The notes beneath the pieces were generated by a model. The model saw nothing but the letters and a program-made list of their open reading frames with translations. It was not told where the DNA came from and made no database searches. The translations under genes were made by a program, and so were the position numbers. A stretch of DNA of 32,610 bases, from positions 1 through 32,610 of the forward strand of contig NZ_JAMZBC010000020.1 in the NCBI RefSeq assembly GCF_024158715.1, in the 5' to 3' direction. Positions 7,466-18,615 of this stretch are shown here, in pieces (the stretch's first letter is position 1; each line of letters starts with the position of its first letter). The stretch is from Halomonas sp. 707D7. GTDB lineage: Bacteria > Pseudomonadota > Gammaproteobacteria > Pseudomonadales > Halomonadaceae.

Positions 7466-8744
7466 AACGATCGGCGCCATTGGACTCGGCTTGCTGCTTG
7501 TTTTGATGGTGCTACGTGTGCCCGTCGCGCTGACCATGCTCATCATCGGTGTGGGGGGATTCGCCTCGATTATCAGCCTGGACGCCGCCATTGCGCAGCT
7601 CAAGACGGTGCCGGTCGAGGTGCTGTCCAACTACAGCTTCAGCGCGGTACCCATGTTCATCCTGATGGGCGTACTGGCGGCGCATTCGGGAATGGCGGGT
7701 AAGCTGTTCGATGCTACCCGTACCATCTGCGGGGGCTGGAAGGGTGGCTTGGCCATCGCCGCCGTGGGCTCCTGCGGTATCTTCTCGGCGATTTCGGGTT
7801 CGTCGCTTGCTACCGCTAGCACCATGACCCGGGTGGCGCTTCCGGAAATGGAACGCTACGGCTATAACCGGGGGCTCGCCACCGGCGCCTTGGCGGCAGG
7901 CGGCACGCTCGGCATCATGATTCCTCCCAGCATTGCGCTACTTATCTACGCCATTCTTACCGAGCAGTCGGTAGGCGACATGTTCATGGCGGGGCTGATT
8001 CCCGGGCTCATGGGGCTGGTCATGTACGCGCTGACCGTCACCGTGGTGATGCGTCTTCGCCCGGCACTCGCCGTGATAGGCGAACGCACCTCCTGGCGCG
8101 ACAAGTTTGCCTCCATCTCGGGCTTGATCCCATTCTTTGCCGTCTTTCTAGTGATGATTCTGGGCATCTACTTCGGCTTGTTCACACCCACCGAAGGCGC
8201 CAGCGTCGGGGCCTTTGCCACGCTGCTGTATGCGCTCTTCAAAGGTATGCGCTTGGCTGGGCTTTGGCGCAGTCTGCAAGAGACCTTGGCGCTGTCGGCG
8301 GTGGTGTTCTTCATGTTGGTGGGGGCGGAAACGCTGGGCTACTTCATCTCGGTGTCGCGGATCTCGTTTTCCATTAGTGACATGCTTTATGGGCTCGAGC
8401 TTTCGCCGATGATGGTGGTGCTGTGCATCCTGCTGCTCTACTTCGTGCTCGGCATGTTCATGGACTCCATCGCCATGCTGGTGATCACCGTGCCGGTGGT
8501 TTACCCGATCATCCAGGCGTTGGGCATCGATCCGGTCTGGTTCGGGATCATCACGGTGCTGACGGTGGAGCTTGGCCTGATCACCCCGCCGGTGGGCATG
8601 AACGTGTTCGTCATCAAGGCGATGGCGCCGCACGTAGGGCTGGGCGAAATCTTCAAGGGCGTGGCACCGTTTATCGTGTCGGACTTCGTTCGGCTGGCGC
8701 TTCTGGTTGCGTTTCCCGTGCTGAGCACGTTTTTCCTGCTTTAA
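7455..8744 (+). CDS. TRAP transporter large permease (DctM family)
   Basis: This is a 429-residue, very hydrophobic permease of about 12 membrane segments, the subunit that couples sodium entry to solute uptake. DctM motifs are visible: SNYSFSAVPMFILMGVLAAHSG, GSCGIFSAISGSSLATASTM, GGTLGIMIPPSIALLIYAILTEQSVGDMFMAG and LGLITPPVGMNVFVIK. I chose the ATG at 7455 because AGAGGAGGT (7441-7449) lies right before it and the protein then begins as the family does; the frame is open further upstream to 7410, but that adds 15 charged residues. It is the last gene of the TRAP operon and converges on the AraC-type regulator. Confidence 0.93.
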   Translation: MGSETIGAIGLGLLLVLMVLRVPVALTMLIIGVGGFASIISLDAAIAQLKTVPVEVLSNYSFSAVPMFILMGVLAAHSGMAGKLFDATRTICGGWKGGLAIAAVGSCGIFSAISGSSLATASTMTRVALPEMERYGYNRGLATGALAAGGTLGIMIPPSIALLIYAILTEQSVGDMFMAGLIPGLMGLVMYALTVTVVMRLRPALAVIGERTSWRDKFASISGLIPFFAVFLVMILGIYFGLFTPTEGASVGAFATLLYALFKGMRLAGLWRSLQETLALSAVVFFMLVGAETLGYFISVSRISFSISDMLYGLELSPMMVVLCILLLYFVLGMFMDSIAMLVITVPVVYPIIQALGIDPVWFGIITVLTVELGLITPPVGMNVFVIKAMAPHVGLGEIFKGVAPFIVSDFVRLALLVAFPVLSTFFLL

Positions 8745-8755
8745 CGTCATGGGGC

Positions 8756-8780
8756 TGGAGCGGCCGACTGTCGAAGACGG

Positions 8781-8794
<14 letters not shown>
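8756..8794. terminator. Hairpin between convergent dctM and AraC-type gene
   Basis: TGGAGCGGCCG (8756-8766) pairs with CGGCTGCTCCA (8784-8794) except for one G-T pair, around a 17-base loop. The right arm overlaps the last codons of the minus-strand gene. There is no T run on either side, so its role as terminator is uncertain. Confidence 0.4.
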
Positions 8795-11011
<2,217 letters not shown>

Positions 11012-11138
11012 AATTTCGTTGTCTTGATTTGCCTTGAACCTCCCTGGTAAAAGAAGCGCCATGAACCGGCTCAAACCCTAATTGGTTCTCAAAAACGCGG
11101 CATCGGTGCTTTAACGCTATCCATGAACTCGTGTTTTG

Positions 11139-11843
11139 TTAAAACCAAGGCGCCAGCCTGACCCTTAACCGGGTGCGATAGGCGGCATCGTTGATACGAC
11201 TGTTGGCCAGCATGCGGTCCAGCAGGGCGCCACGTTTCTTTGCCGAGCTCGGTAGCGCCTTGACGTGCGTATCGATCCAGACAAGCCGGCCCTGGGCGTC
11301 GATCAGCAGGTTGTCCAGGTGCAGGTCGCGGTGGTAGTAGCCCGCCTGGGCGAGCTCGATCACCTGGTTGGCCAGAGTGTCGATGAATGCCGTGCGGCCC
11401 GGCTCGTCGAGCGCCTCGAAGTGGGCGCTACCCGTCACGCAGCCGTCCAGCCGCTCCATGGCGTAGAGCGAGCCGAGCGGATTCAAGAAGTTGAGCGCCA
11501 CGCCATAGCAGCGCACATCGACGGTGTTCTGCCCCAGTTTCTGCAGAATGCGGCGGCTGGTGAACTCCTTGTAGGCGTCGTAAGAGCCGGTCAGGCGCTT
11601 GGAGATGATGTCGCGTCCCAGCCAGCGCCAGAAGTGCTCCCTGGGGGAGTACTTGTCGCGCACCAGCTTGAACAGCGTACTGGACTGGGCTTGAAAGAAG
11701 AAATGGCTGCTGGCCTGACGATCGAGTTCCGGTAGCGACACCAGCGCCTGCAGGCTGCCCACGCCCGGCGTTGCTTGAACGCGGTGAACCAGATACCAAC
11801 AGGTCCGTTTTTCGAAGTGAAAACGCTGCAGCTTTGTGAACAT
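11139..11843 (-). CDS. Lipopolysaccharide kinase-like protein (Kdo/WaaP family)
   Basis: This 234-residue protein has a kinase-like fold of the Kdo kinase / WaaP / InaA group, which phosphorylates sugars of the lipopolysaccharide core on the cytoplasmic side. The catalytic loop HRDLHLDNLLID puts the catalytic Asp at 173 and Asn at 178, and WIDTHV gives the metal-binding Asp191. YKEF (Glu93) and FKL (Lys59) are candidates for the Lys-Glu pair. The ribosome site before the ATG is poor. It stands alone between the aromatic and betaine blocks, convergent with pobA, and has no apparent link to either. The exact sugar substrate cannot be assigned. The 251 bases between its start and sdaA hold only the sdaA terminator as a recognisable element. 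Confidence 0.83.
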   Translation of the reverse strand: MFTKLQRFHFEKRTCWYLVHRVQATPGVGSLQALVSLPELDRQASSHFFFQAQSSTLFKLVRDKYSPREHFWRWLGRDIISKRLTGSYDAYKEFTSRRILQKLGQNTVDVRCYGVALNFLNPLGSLYAMERLDGCVTGSAHFEALDEPGRTAFIDTLANQVIELAQAGYYHRDLHLDNLLIDAQGRLVWIDTHVKALPSSAKKRGALLDRMLANSRINDAAYRTRLRVRLAPWF

Positions 11844-12046
11844 GCGGAAGAACTCGGTCGATCATCCGGCAGAAAGCCGAGTGACGGGGGTTGAACGTCA
11901 AGAAATGGCCGCTAGCGTCGACGGCACCAACCTGGGTGCCTACTGAAAGAATGCTGACACTAAAGCGTAATAGAAAAGCTGCCAAGTTCAACCATTTTGC
12001 CGTTTTCCAGCCGTTCGGCGAGTGTCTTTCCCCTGGAGTGGCCAGT

Positions 12047-12072
12047 AAAAAGCCCGGCCGGGGCCGGGCTTT
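12047..12072 (-). terminator. Terminator of the glyA-sox-purU-sdaA operon
   Basis: AAAGCCCGGCC (12049-12059) pairs perfectly with GGCCGGGCTTT (12062-12072) around GG. On the minus strand the hairpin runs into TTTTT. It lies 23 bases past the sdaA stop. Confidence 0.85.
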
Positions 12073-12094
12073 GCATATCGGAAGCTTGAAGCGC

Positions 12095-13477
12095 TCAACA
12101 CTCGATGGCATTCACCGCGAGTCCACCTTTTGACGTTTCCTTGTACTTGTCGAGCATGTCGCGGCCGGTGTCGCGCATGGTGCGGATCACTTTATCCAGC
12201 GAGATGAAGTGGGTGCCGTCGCCGTGCAGCGCCATTTGCGCTGCATTGATCGCCTTGACCGTGGCGATGGCATTGCGCTCGATGCAGGGCACCTGGACGA
12301 GGCCGCCGACCGGGTCGCAGGTGAGCCCCAGGTTGTGCTCCAGGCCGATTTCCGCAGCGTGCTCGACCTGCTCCGGCGTTGCGCCCATCACCTCGGCCAG
12401 CCCCGCGGCGGCCATGGCGCAGGCGGAGCCGACCTCGCCCTGGCAGCCCACTTCGGCCCCAGAAATGGAGGCGTTTTTCTTGCACAAAATGCCGATGGCG
12501 CCTGCGGCAAGCAGGAAGTCCACCACGTTACGCTCGCTGGAGCCTGCCTGGAACTTCATGTAGTAGTGCAGCACCGCCGGGATGATGCCCGCCGCGCCGT
12601 TGGTCGGGGCGGTGACCATGCGCCCGCCGGCGGCGTTCTCCTCGTTGACCGCCAGCGCGAAGATGTTGACCCACTCCATGGCCGAAAACGTGGTCGCGAT
12701 CAGGCACGGGTTCTGTTCGGCGGCCTGCAGGCGCTGGTGCAGCAATTTGGCGCGCCGTTTGACGTTGAGCCCGCCAGGCAGCACGCCTTCGTGGGTGAGG
12801 CCGTTGTCGACGCACTCGCACATCACCCGCCAGATGCGCCACAGCTCGTCGCGCACTTCCTGCTCGGGCCGCCAGGTCTTCTCGTTGGCCATCATCAGCT
12901 GGCTGACGCTCATCTTCTCGCGCCGGCAAAGCTTTAGGAGCTCTTCGGCGGAGTTGAAGTCGAAGGGGATCTCGGCGCTGTCCATGTCCTCGAGCTTGGC
13001 ATCCACCTGGTGCTGGTCGACGACGAAGCCGCCGCCGACCGAGTAGTAGGTGTTGGCCAGCAGCGTCTGGCCGGCCTCGTCGAAAGCGCAGAGCTTCATG
13101 GCGTTGGGGTGGTGGGGCAGGCTCTCCTCGTGAAAGCGCATGTCGCGCTCCCAGACGAAGGTGACGTCCTTCTGGCGATTGAGCGACAGCGTGTGCGTCT
13201 GTTTGAGCGTCGCGATCGCGGGGCCGATGATCGCCGGGTCGATCCGGTCCGGGCGCTCGCCCATCAGGCCCATGACGGTGGCATGGTCGGTGGCGTGGCC
13301 CACGCCGGTGGCGGAGAGCGAGCCGTAAAGGTGCACTTCCAGGCGGCTGACCCGGTCGAGTACGCCGGCGTCCTCCACCGCCGCGGCGAACTTGAAGGCC
13401 GCCATCATGGGGCCGACCGTGTGCGAGCTGGAGGGCCCGACGCCGATCTTGAAAAGGTCGAAGACACTGATAGGCAT
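12095..13477 (-). CDS. sdaA: L-serine ammonia-lyase (serine deaminase, iron-sulfur type)
   Basis: This 460-residue single-chain enzyme converts L-serine to pyruvate and ammonia using a 4Fe-4S cluster. The N-terminus [20 protein letters not shown] is the family signature. Probable cluster cysteines are Cys345 (EVGCQGEVG), Cys387 (LTCDPVGG) and Cys398 (QVPCIERNA). The chain ends in NAIEC, the C-terminal Cys tail known to reach into the active site in bacterial serine dehydratases. The start at 13477 has AGAGGT just upstream; the open frame extends 16 codons further without family resemblance. As the last gene after glyA-soxBDAG-purU it would turn serine, made from betaine-derived glycine, into pyruvate. 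Confidence 0.96.
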   Translation of the reverse strand: MPISVFDLFKIGVGPSSSHTVGPMMAAFKFAAAVEDAGVLDRVSRLEVHLYGSLSATGVGHATDHATVMGLMGERPDRIDPAIIGPAIATLKQTHTLSLNRQKDVTFVWERDMRFHEESLPHHPNAMKLCAFDEAGQTLLANTYYSVGGGFVVDQHQVDAKLEDMDSAEIPFDFNSAEELLKLCRREKMSVSQLMMANEKTWRPEQEVRDELWRIWRVMCECVDNGLTHEGVLPGGLNVKRRAKLLHQRLQAAEQNPCLIATTFSAMEWVNIFALAVNEENAAGGRMVTAPTNGAAGIIPAVLHYYMKFQAGSSERNVVDFLLAAGAIGILCKKNASISGAEVGCQGEVGSACAMAAAGLAEVMGATPEQVEHAAEIGLEHNLGLTCDPVGGLVQVPCIERNAIATVKAINAAQMALHGDGTHFISLDKVIRTMRDTGRDMLDKYKETSKGGLAVNAIEC

Positions 13478-13599
13478 GGAAGACCTCTGATGAGAATGCC
13501 GCGCCGGCTCACCGGCAGCGGACAAGGCCGCAAGCAGGTGAGTCTACGTCGTTTATTGTACTTACTGTAGCCAAGGCCTGCGGGGGTAATGCAAGGCGG

Positions 13600-14466
13600 T
13601 CAGTTGCCGAACACGACCGTGCGCCCGCCGTGCAAAAACACTCGCCGCTCCAGGTGGTAGCCGATGGCCCGGGCCAGCGTCAGGCACTCGATGTCGCGCC
13701 CCTTGGCCACCAGGTCCTCGGGGTAATGGGCATGATCCACCGGCTCGACGCCCTGGGCAATGATCGGGCCTTCGTCCAGGTCGTTGTTGATGTAGTGGGC
13801 GGTGGCGCCGACGAGCTTGACGCCCTTGTCGTAGGCTTGGTGGTAGGGTTTGGCGCCCTTGAAGCCCGGCAACAGGGAGTGGTGGATATTGATCGCCCTG
13901 CCATCCAGCAGCTGGCACATGCGTGGCGAGAGCACCTGCATGTAGCGCGCCAGAATCACCAGCTCCGCGCCGGTCTGCTCGATGATCTCGAGCACCTTCG
14001 CTTCCTGCTCGGCCTTGGTCTGTGGGGTGATCGGCAGATGATGGTAGGGCAGGTCGTGCCATTCGGCCAACGGCTGCAAATCCGGGTGGTTGGAAACGAT
14101 CGCCTTGATATCGAGCGAAAGCTGTCCGGTACGGTAGCGGTAGAGCAGGTCGTTCAGGCAGTGATCCGCCTTGGAGACCAGAATGACCGCGCCGGTGCGC
14201 TTGGCCGGCGGCGTCAGCTCGAAACTCATGTCGAAGTCCGCGGCACGTGGTAGAAAGCTTTCCTCGAACGCCTTCTGATCGAACGCGGCGCGCTCCGGGC
14301 GAAACTCCGCGCGAATGAAGAAGCGCTCCCCCAGCCGGTCATCGAAGGAGCTGAGCTCGGTGATATAGCAGTGCTGCTCTTTTAAAAACCGGGTGACGAC
14401 ATCGACCGTGCCCAGAATGCTCGGGCACTGGGCGGTGATGATCCAGGTATCCGTTAGTCGGCTCAT
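13600..14466 (-). CDS. purU: Formyltetrahydrofolate deformylase
   Basis: This 288-residue enzyme hydrolyses 10-formyl-THF to formate and THF. It begins with an ACT-like domain (WIITAQCPSILGTVDVVTRF), followed by a formyltransferase fold with ILVSKADHCLNDLLYR, the catalytic region ILARYMQVLSP, NIHHSLLPGFKGAKPYHQA (active-site Asn-His) and TAHYINNDLDEGPIIAQ. I prefer the ATG at 14466 with GAGAAG before it; an ATG four codons earlier is also open. In betaine catabolism purU next to soxBDAG recycles THF carrying the one-carbon unit from sarcosine. It follows soxG after an 82-base gap holding a hairpin and a tandem repeat. Confidence 0.95.
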   Translation of the reverse strand: MSRLTDTWIITAQCPSILGTVDVVTRFLKEQHCYITELSSFDDRLGERFFIRAEFRPERAAFDQKAFEESFLPRAADFDMSFELTPPAKRTGAVILVSKADHCLNDLLYRYRTGQLSLDIKAIVSNHPDLQPLAEWHDLPYHHLPITPQTKAEQEAKVLEIIEQTGAELVILARYMQVLSPRMCQLLDGRAINIHHSLLPGFKGAKPYHQAYDKGVKLVGATAHYINNDLDEGPIIAQGVEPVDHAHYPEDLVAKGRDIECLTLARAIGYHLERRVFLHGGRTVVFGN

Positions 14467-14477
14467 GGCGCTTCTCA

Positions 14478-14511
14478 TTCATCAAGTTCAGTTCATCAAG
14501 TTCAGTTCATC
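14478..14511 (-). repeat. 14-bp tandem repeat in the purU leader
   Basis: TTCATCAAGTTCAG (plus-strand reading) occurs at 14478-14491 and exactly again at 14492-14505, with TTCATC of a third copy at 14506-14511. On the transcribed minus strand the copies read CTGAACTTGATGAA. Joined copies create ATG-AAC-TGA, a start codon followed one residue later by a stop. The array lies directly before the purU ribosome site. Confidence 0.85.
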
Positions 14512-14516
14512 GCGGC

Positions 14517-14545
14517 CAGGATGGCCGGGGGCGCCGGCCGTCCTG
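14517..14545. other. Hairpin between soxG and purU
   Basis: CAGGATGGCCGG (14517-14528) pairs with CCGGCCGTCCTG (14534-14545) except for one T-G pair, around a 5-base loop. TTTT follows on the plus strand only, overlapping the soxG stop. On the operon's own (minus) strand there is no T run. It is therefore more likely an mRNA-stabilising or processing hairpin, or a stop for antisense transcripts, than a terminator of soxG. Confidence 0.5.
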
Positions 14546-14548
14546 CTT

Positions 14549-15184
14549 TTATTGTGTATCGATACCGTATTCTTTCGATGCATCGAGCAGCCAGCGGTAG
14601 CAGTAGTCGGCGAAGCTGCGCCGCACCACCAGCTCCCACTCGGTCTCGCTTGCGCAGCGCAGCACCACGGTCGCCTTGGCGAACACGGTGGTCACGCCCT
14701 TGCCGACCGGAAACGCCAGGGGATGAACATCGAACGAGACCGTCTTCATCAGCACCTCGCGCGCGTTCTCGCCGGCAAGCGTGAGCAGGGTCTGGCCGCC
14801 GCTGACGTTGACGATGCTGACGTGCGCATCACCAAGCGTTTGGCGCAGGGAGCGCTCGAGGCCGAACTCCTCGCCGCCGGGAACGATCACGAGCCACTCG
14901 TCCGGCGAGATCCACTGGATCGAGCGCTCGCCGGTTTCGTCACGGGTGACGCTGTTGGGCTTGGCCGGCAGGCTCATGCCCATCACCTGGCGCACCGCTT
15001 CGTCCATCACGATGGCGCCGCCGCGCAGCACCACGTGACCCAGAAGGGGCTTCTCGCGCAGCGTGACGCCGGCGTTGACGCTGCCGGCCGTCTTCTGCTG
15101 CTGATAGCTCCAGTGAAGCGGCGACTCGACCGCCGGGTTGCCGGCGGGCACGGTATTGAACTCCTTGGCGCTGACGTTAGACAT
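14549..15184 (-). CDS. soxG: Sarcosine oxidase gamma subunit
   Basis: This 211-residue gamma subunit of heterotetrameric sarcosine oxidase, which oxidises sarcosine to glycine, is of the GcvT-like fold. Visible family features are ESPLHW near the N-terminus, LREKPLLGHVVLRG, WISPDEWLVIVPGG, and VSIVNVSGGQTLLTLAG followed by AREVLMKTVSFDVHP. Its ATG overlaps the soxA stop by 8 bases, implying coupled translation and matched subunit amounts. The gamma subunit is the least conserved of the four and the length is normal. Confidence 0.94.
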   Translation of the reverse strand: MSNVSAKEFNTVPAGNPAVESPLHWSYQQQKTAGSVNAGVTLREKPLLGHVVLRGGAIVMDEAVRQVMGMSLPAKPNSVTRDETGERSIQWISPDEWLVIVPGGEEFGLERSLRQTLGDAHVSIVNVSGGQTLLTLAGENAREVLMKTVSFDVHPLAFPVGKGVTTVFAKATVVLRCASETEWELVVRRSFADYCYRWLLDASKEYGIDTQ

Positions 15185-18100
15185 GCTGGCGCTCTCCTTT
15201 CGGATCGATGAAGACGGGACTGACGATCTCGGCCTCGTGCACCGTGCCGTCGGCCATCGGCAGGTAGACGGTCTGGCCCATGCGCTCGCGGCCTCCGACC
15301 ACCACCGCCAGGGCGAAGCCGTGGCCCAGCGAGGGGCTGTAGTAGCTCGAGGTCACGTGGCCCTTCATGGCCATCGGAATGGCCTGCTCCTTGTCGAAGA
15401 CGATCTGCGCGCCCTCTTCGAGCACCACGCTCGAATCCTTCGGCTTCAGGCCGACGAACTGCTTGCGATCGCCGCGCAGGGTGTCCGGGCGGCTCAGCGC
15501 GCGCTTGCCGATCCACGGGAAGGGCTTGTCGTAGCCGATCGCCCACTGCATGCCCAGGTCTTCCGGGGTGACCGAGCCGTCGGTGTCCTGACCGACGATG
15601 ATCAGGCCCTTCTCGGCGCGCAGCACGTGCATGGTTTCGGTGCCGTAGGGCGTGAGGTCATACTTCTCGCCGTGCTCGAAGAGCTTCTTCCAGACGTGCA
15701 GCGCGTAGTTGGCCTGCACGTTGATCTCGAAGGCGAGCTCGCCGGTGAACGAGATGCGAAAGATCCGCGCCGGGACCTCGGCCACCGTGGCGTCGCGCCA
15801 GTCCATGAACTTGAACGACTCCTTGTCCAGATCCAGGTCGGTGAGTTCGGACAACAGCTTGCGCGCGTCCGGGCCGGTCACGGTCATGGTCGCCCAGTGA
15901 TCGGTCACCGAGTTGAAGTAGACCTGAAGCTCCGGCCACTCGGTCTGGTGCCAAAGCTCCAGCCACTCGAGCACGCCCGCCGCGCCGCCGGTGGTGGTGG
16001 TCATCAAGAAGTGGTTGTCGGCGAGGCAGCTCGTGGTGCCGTCGTCCATCAGCATGCCGTCGTCCTTGCACATCAGCCCGTAACGCACGCGGCCCGGGGC
16101 GAGCTGGGCCCACTTGTTGGTGTAGACGCGACCCAGGAATTCCCGCGCGTCCGGCCCCTGGATATCGATCTTGCCAAGGGTCGAGGCGTCCAGAATGCCG
16201 ACCTTCTCGCGCACCGCCAGACACTCGCGAGCGACCGCTTCATGCATGGTCTCTTTCTTGCCGCCTACCGTACGCGGGAAGTACCAGGGACGCTTCCACT
16301 GGCCCACGTCCTCGAACTCGGCGCCGTTCTCCACGTGCCACTGGTGCAGCGCGGTGTAGCGTTTGGGATCGAACAGCTCGCCGCAGTGACGGCCGACGAT
16401 GGCGCCGAAGGTGACCGGCGTGTAGTTGGGGCGAAAGACGGTGGTGCCGACCTCGGGGATGGAGCGGTCGAGGCAGCGCGCGGCGATGGCCATGCCGTTG
16501 ATGTTGCCGAGCTTGCCCTGGTCGGTGCCGAAGCCGAGCGCGGTGTAGCGCTTGACGTGCTCGATGGACTCGAAGCCCTCGCGGGTTGCGAGCTCGATGC
16601 CGGCGGCGGTCACGTCGTTCTGCAGATCGACGAACTGCTTCGGCGCGCGCAGCGCGGTTTTCTCGTGCGGCACCTGATAGAGCGCGCAGGCCTTGCCGTC
16701 GCGGCGAGCGCGGATGGCGGGCAGGGTGATCGCCTGAGCGTTCTCGAAGCCCGTGGCCCTGGCGGCCTGGCGGCCAGCGCGTTCGCCGTCGGCCAGCGTC
16801 TCGTCGAGCCCGAAGTGGCCGGCCACACCGCCGGCCGAGATCATGCCTTTCACCTCGCCGGGCAGAAAGCACAGCAGCTCCTCGTTCCACTGCGGCCGCG
16901 TGCCGGTGTGGGAGGAGAGGTGCACCACCGGGCTGTAGCCGCCGGAGCTTGCGATGGTGTCGCACTCGAGCTCCTCGACCTTGCCGGTCACCACGAAGCG
17001 CTCGAGATCGATCGCGCAGACGCGGGCGCCGGTGACGCGCTGGCCGCCGCGCGCTTCGACCACGGCGCTACCCGTGATCACGCGAATGCCGGCGTCGCGG
17101 GCCTGGCGAACGAGATCGCCGTCCGGATTGGCGCGGGCATCGACGATCGCCACGACCTGGCGGCCGGCCTCTTTCCAATCGAGCGCAGCGCGGTAGGCGT
17201 GATCGTTGCTGGTGGAGAGCACCAGCTTCTTGCCCGGCACCACCGCGTAGCGGCGGATATAGGTCGAGACCGCCCCGGCGAGCATGTTGCCCGGCAGGTC
17301 GTTGTTGGCGTAGACCAGCGGGCGCTCGTGGGTGCCGCTGGCGAGAATCACCTGGCCTGCGCGCACGCGGTGCAGCCGCGCCCGCGCCTGACCGGCAAAG
17401 CCGGCCTCGCTGGCGGTATCGGCCAGGTGCTCGGTGCGCCGCTCGTGCAGGGTGACGAAGTTGTGATCGTGGTAGCCGTTGGCGGTGGTGCGTGGCAGAA
17501 GCGTCACGTTCTCGAGGCTTGCAAGCTCCTTGACGCTCGCCTCGACCCAGCGCGCCGCTAAGACGCCGTCCAGCGTCTCGCGGCTGTCGAGCAGCGACCC
17601 GCCCATCTCTTCCTGTTCGTCGCAGAGGATCACGCGGGCGCCGGCACGCGCCGCCGACAGCGCCGCGGCCAGGCCCGCCGGGCCCGCGCCGATGATCATC
17701 ACGTCGCAGTGGTGGTGCATGTGGTCGTAGATGTCCGGGTCGGAGTCGTGGGGCGCGCGGCCCAGGCCCGCGCCCTTGCGGATGTACTTTTCATAGGTCA
17801 TCCACATCGAGGCCGGGGCCATGAAGGTCTTGTAGTAGAAGCCCGGCGGCATGAAGCCTCCGCCGAGCTTGCCGACCCAGCTCATCACGTCGCGCTGGAC
17901 GTTCGGCCAGCCGTTGGTGCTGCGCGCGACCAGGCCCTTGTAGAGCGCCTGCTGGGTGGCGCGCACGTTGGGCACCTGGGTCTCTTCCCGGGCGCCGAGC
18001 TGGACCACGGCGTTGGGCTCCTCGGCGCCGGCGGCGACGATGCCGCGGGCCCGCGAGTACTTGAAGCTGCGGTTGACGATGTCCACGCCGTTGGCGAGCA

Positions 18101-18218
18101 GGGCCGAGGCCAGGGTGTCGCCCTTGAAGCCCTGGTAGCGCTGACCGTTGAAGGTGAACTCGAGCGTCTGGCCGCGATCGATCCGACCGCCGGCATCGAT
18201 ACGATGGGTCTGCGTCAT
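15177..18218 (-). CDS. soxA: Sarcosine oxidase alpha subunit
   Basis: This 1013-residue alpha subunit is of normal family length. Order of domains: an N-terminal ferredoxin-like domain without iron-sulfur cysteines (about 15-100), an NAD/FAD-binding fold beginning DVMIIGAGPAGLAAALSAAR (172-191), a second dinucleotide fold around residues 280-500, and a C-terminal GcvT-like folate-binding half (about 600 onward). Alpha binds NAD and, with beta, the covalent FMN; the GcvT half passes the methyl-derived carbon to THF as 5,10-methylene-THF. I chose the ATG at 18218, with GAGGAGACC upstream and a 4-base ATGA overlap with soxD. The frame stays open about 70 codons further, but that is soxD read in another frame. 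Confidence 0.97.
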   Translation of the reverse strand: MTQTHRIDAGGRIDRGQTLEFTFNGQRYQGFKGDTLASALLANGVDIVNRSFKYSRARGIVAAGAEEPNAVVQLGAREETQVPNVRATQQALYKGLVARSTNGWPNVQRDVMSWVGKLGGGFMPPGFYYKTFMAPASMWMTYEKYIRKGAGLGRAPHDSDPDIYDHMHHHCDVMIIGAGPAGLAAALSAARAGARVILCDEQEEMGGSLLDSRETLDGVLAARWVEASVKELASLENVTLLPRTTANGYHDHNFVTLHERRTEHLADTASEAGFAGQARARLHRVRAGQVILASGTHERPLVYANNDLPGNMLAGAVSTYIRRYAVVPGKKLVLSTSNDHAYRAALDWKEAGRQVVAIVDARANPDGDLVRQARDAGIRVITGSAVVEARGGQRVTGARVCAIDLERFVVTGKVEELECDTIASSGGYSPVVHLSSHTGTRPQWNEELLCFLPGEVKGMISAGGVAGHFGLDETLADGERAGRQAARATGFENAQAITLPAIRARRDGKACALYQVPHEKTALRAPKQFVDLQNDVTAAGIELATREGFESIEHVKRYTALGFGTDQGKLGNINGMAIAARCLDRSIPEVGTTVFRPNYTPVTFGAIVGRHCGELFDPKRYTALHQWHVENGAEFEDVGQWKRPWYFPRTVGGKKETMHEAVARECLAVREKVGILDASTLGKIDIQGPDAREFLGRVYTNKWAQLAPGRVRYGLMCKDDGMLMDDGTTSCLADNHFLMTTTTGGAAGVLEWLELWHQTEWPELQVYFNSVTDHWATMTVTGPDARKLLSELTDLDLDKESFKFMDWRDATVAEVPARIFRISFTGELAFEINVQANYALHVWKKLFEHGEKYDLTPYGTETMHVLRAEKGLIIVGQDTDGSVTPEDLGMQWAIGYDKPFPWIGKRALSRPDTLRGDRKQFVGLKPKDSSVVLEEGAQIVFDKEQAIPMAMKGHVTSSYYSPSLGHGFALAVVVGGRERMGQTVYLPMADGTVHEAEIVSPVFIDPKGERQHV

Positions 18219-18604
18219 GACGAGGTCTCCTCGTTCAAGGCCTGGGATTCGGGCTGGGCACCGATGGTCTGCCAGCCGCCGTCGGCGGTTTGTACGCCCT
18301 GTTCCTTGCGAACCTTTTCCGTTTCGGCGGTGATGCTCGGCTGCTCGCCCATCCGGTAGGTCTCGAGGATTTCGTAGGTCACCGTGTTGCGGGTGATGTT
18401 GAAGAACTTGCGACAGCCCACGGAGTGGACCCACAGCTCATGGTGGATACCGCGCGGGTTCTGGCGAAAGAACAGGTAGTCGCCCCACTCCTCGTCGGTG
18501 GCGTTGTCCGGGTCGGCCGGGCGCATCAGGTGAGCCTCGCCGCGCGGATGGAACTCCTCTTCCTCGCGGTGCTCCTGGCAGTAGGGGCAGTGGATATAGA
18601 ACAT
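18215..18604 (-). CDS. soxD: Sarcosine oxidase delta subunit
   Basis: This 129-residue delta subunit binds one zinc ion. The ligands seen match those known in the family: Cys6 and Cys9 (HCPYC), His60 and Cys64 (WVHSVGCRKFF). The N-terminal 95 residues are the conserved SoxD domain, ending about MGEQP; the rest is a variable tail. The start has GAGGAGAG and lies 11 bases after the soxB stop, and its stop overlaps the soxA start. The frame is open much further upstream, but that part is soxB in another frame. Confidence 0.95.
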   Translation of the reverse strand: MFYIHCPYCQEHREEEEFHPRGEAHLMRPADPDNATDEEWGDYLFFRQNPRGIHHELWVHSVGCRKFFNITRNTVTYEILETYRMGEQPSITAETEKVRKEQGVQTADGGWQTIGAQPESQALNEETSS

Positions 18605-18615
18605 GGAAGCTCTCC

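Noticed and set aside
11428..12111. Minus-strand open frame spanning the gap between the kinase-like gene and sdaA
   Set aside because: It overlaps the kinase-like gene in another frame, includes the sdaA terminator, and shows no protein family features.
15138..17561. Very long open frame (about 800 codons) on the plus strand across soxA
   Set aside because: It is antisense to a clearly real soxA with full family motifs. Its sequence is rich in His, Val, Ala and Gly with no recognisable domain, as expected for a shadow in GC-rich DNA.
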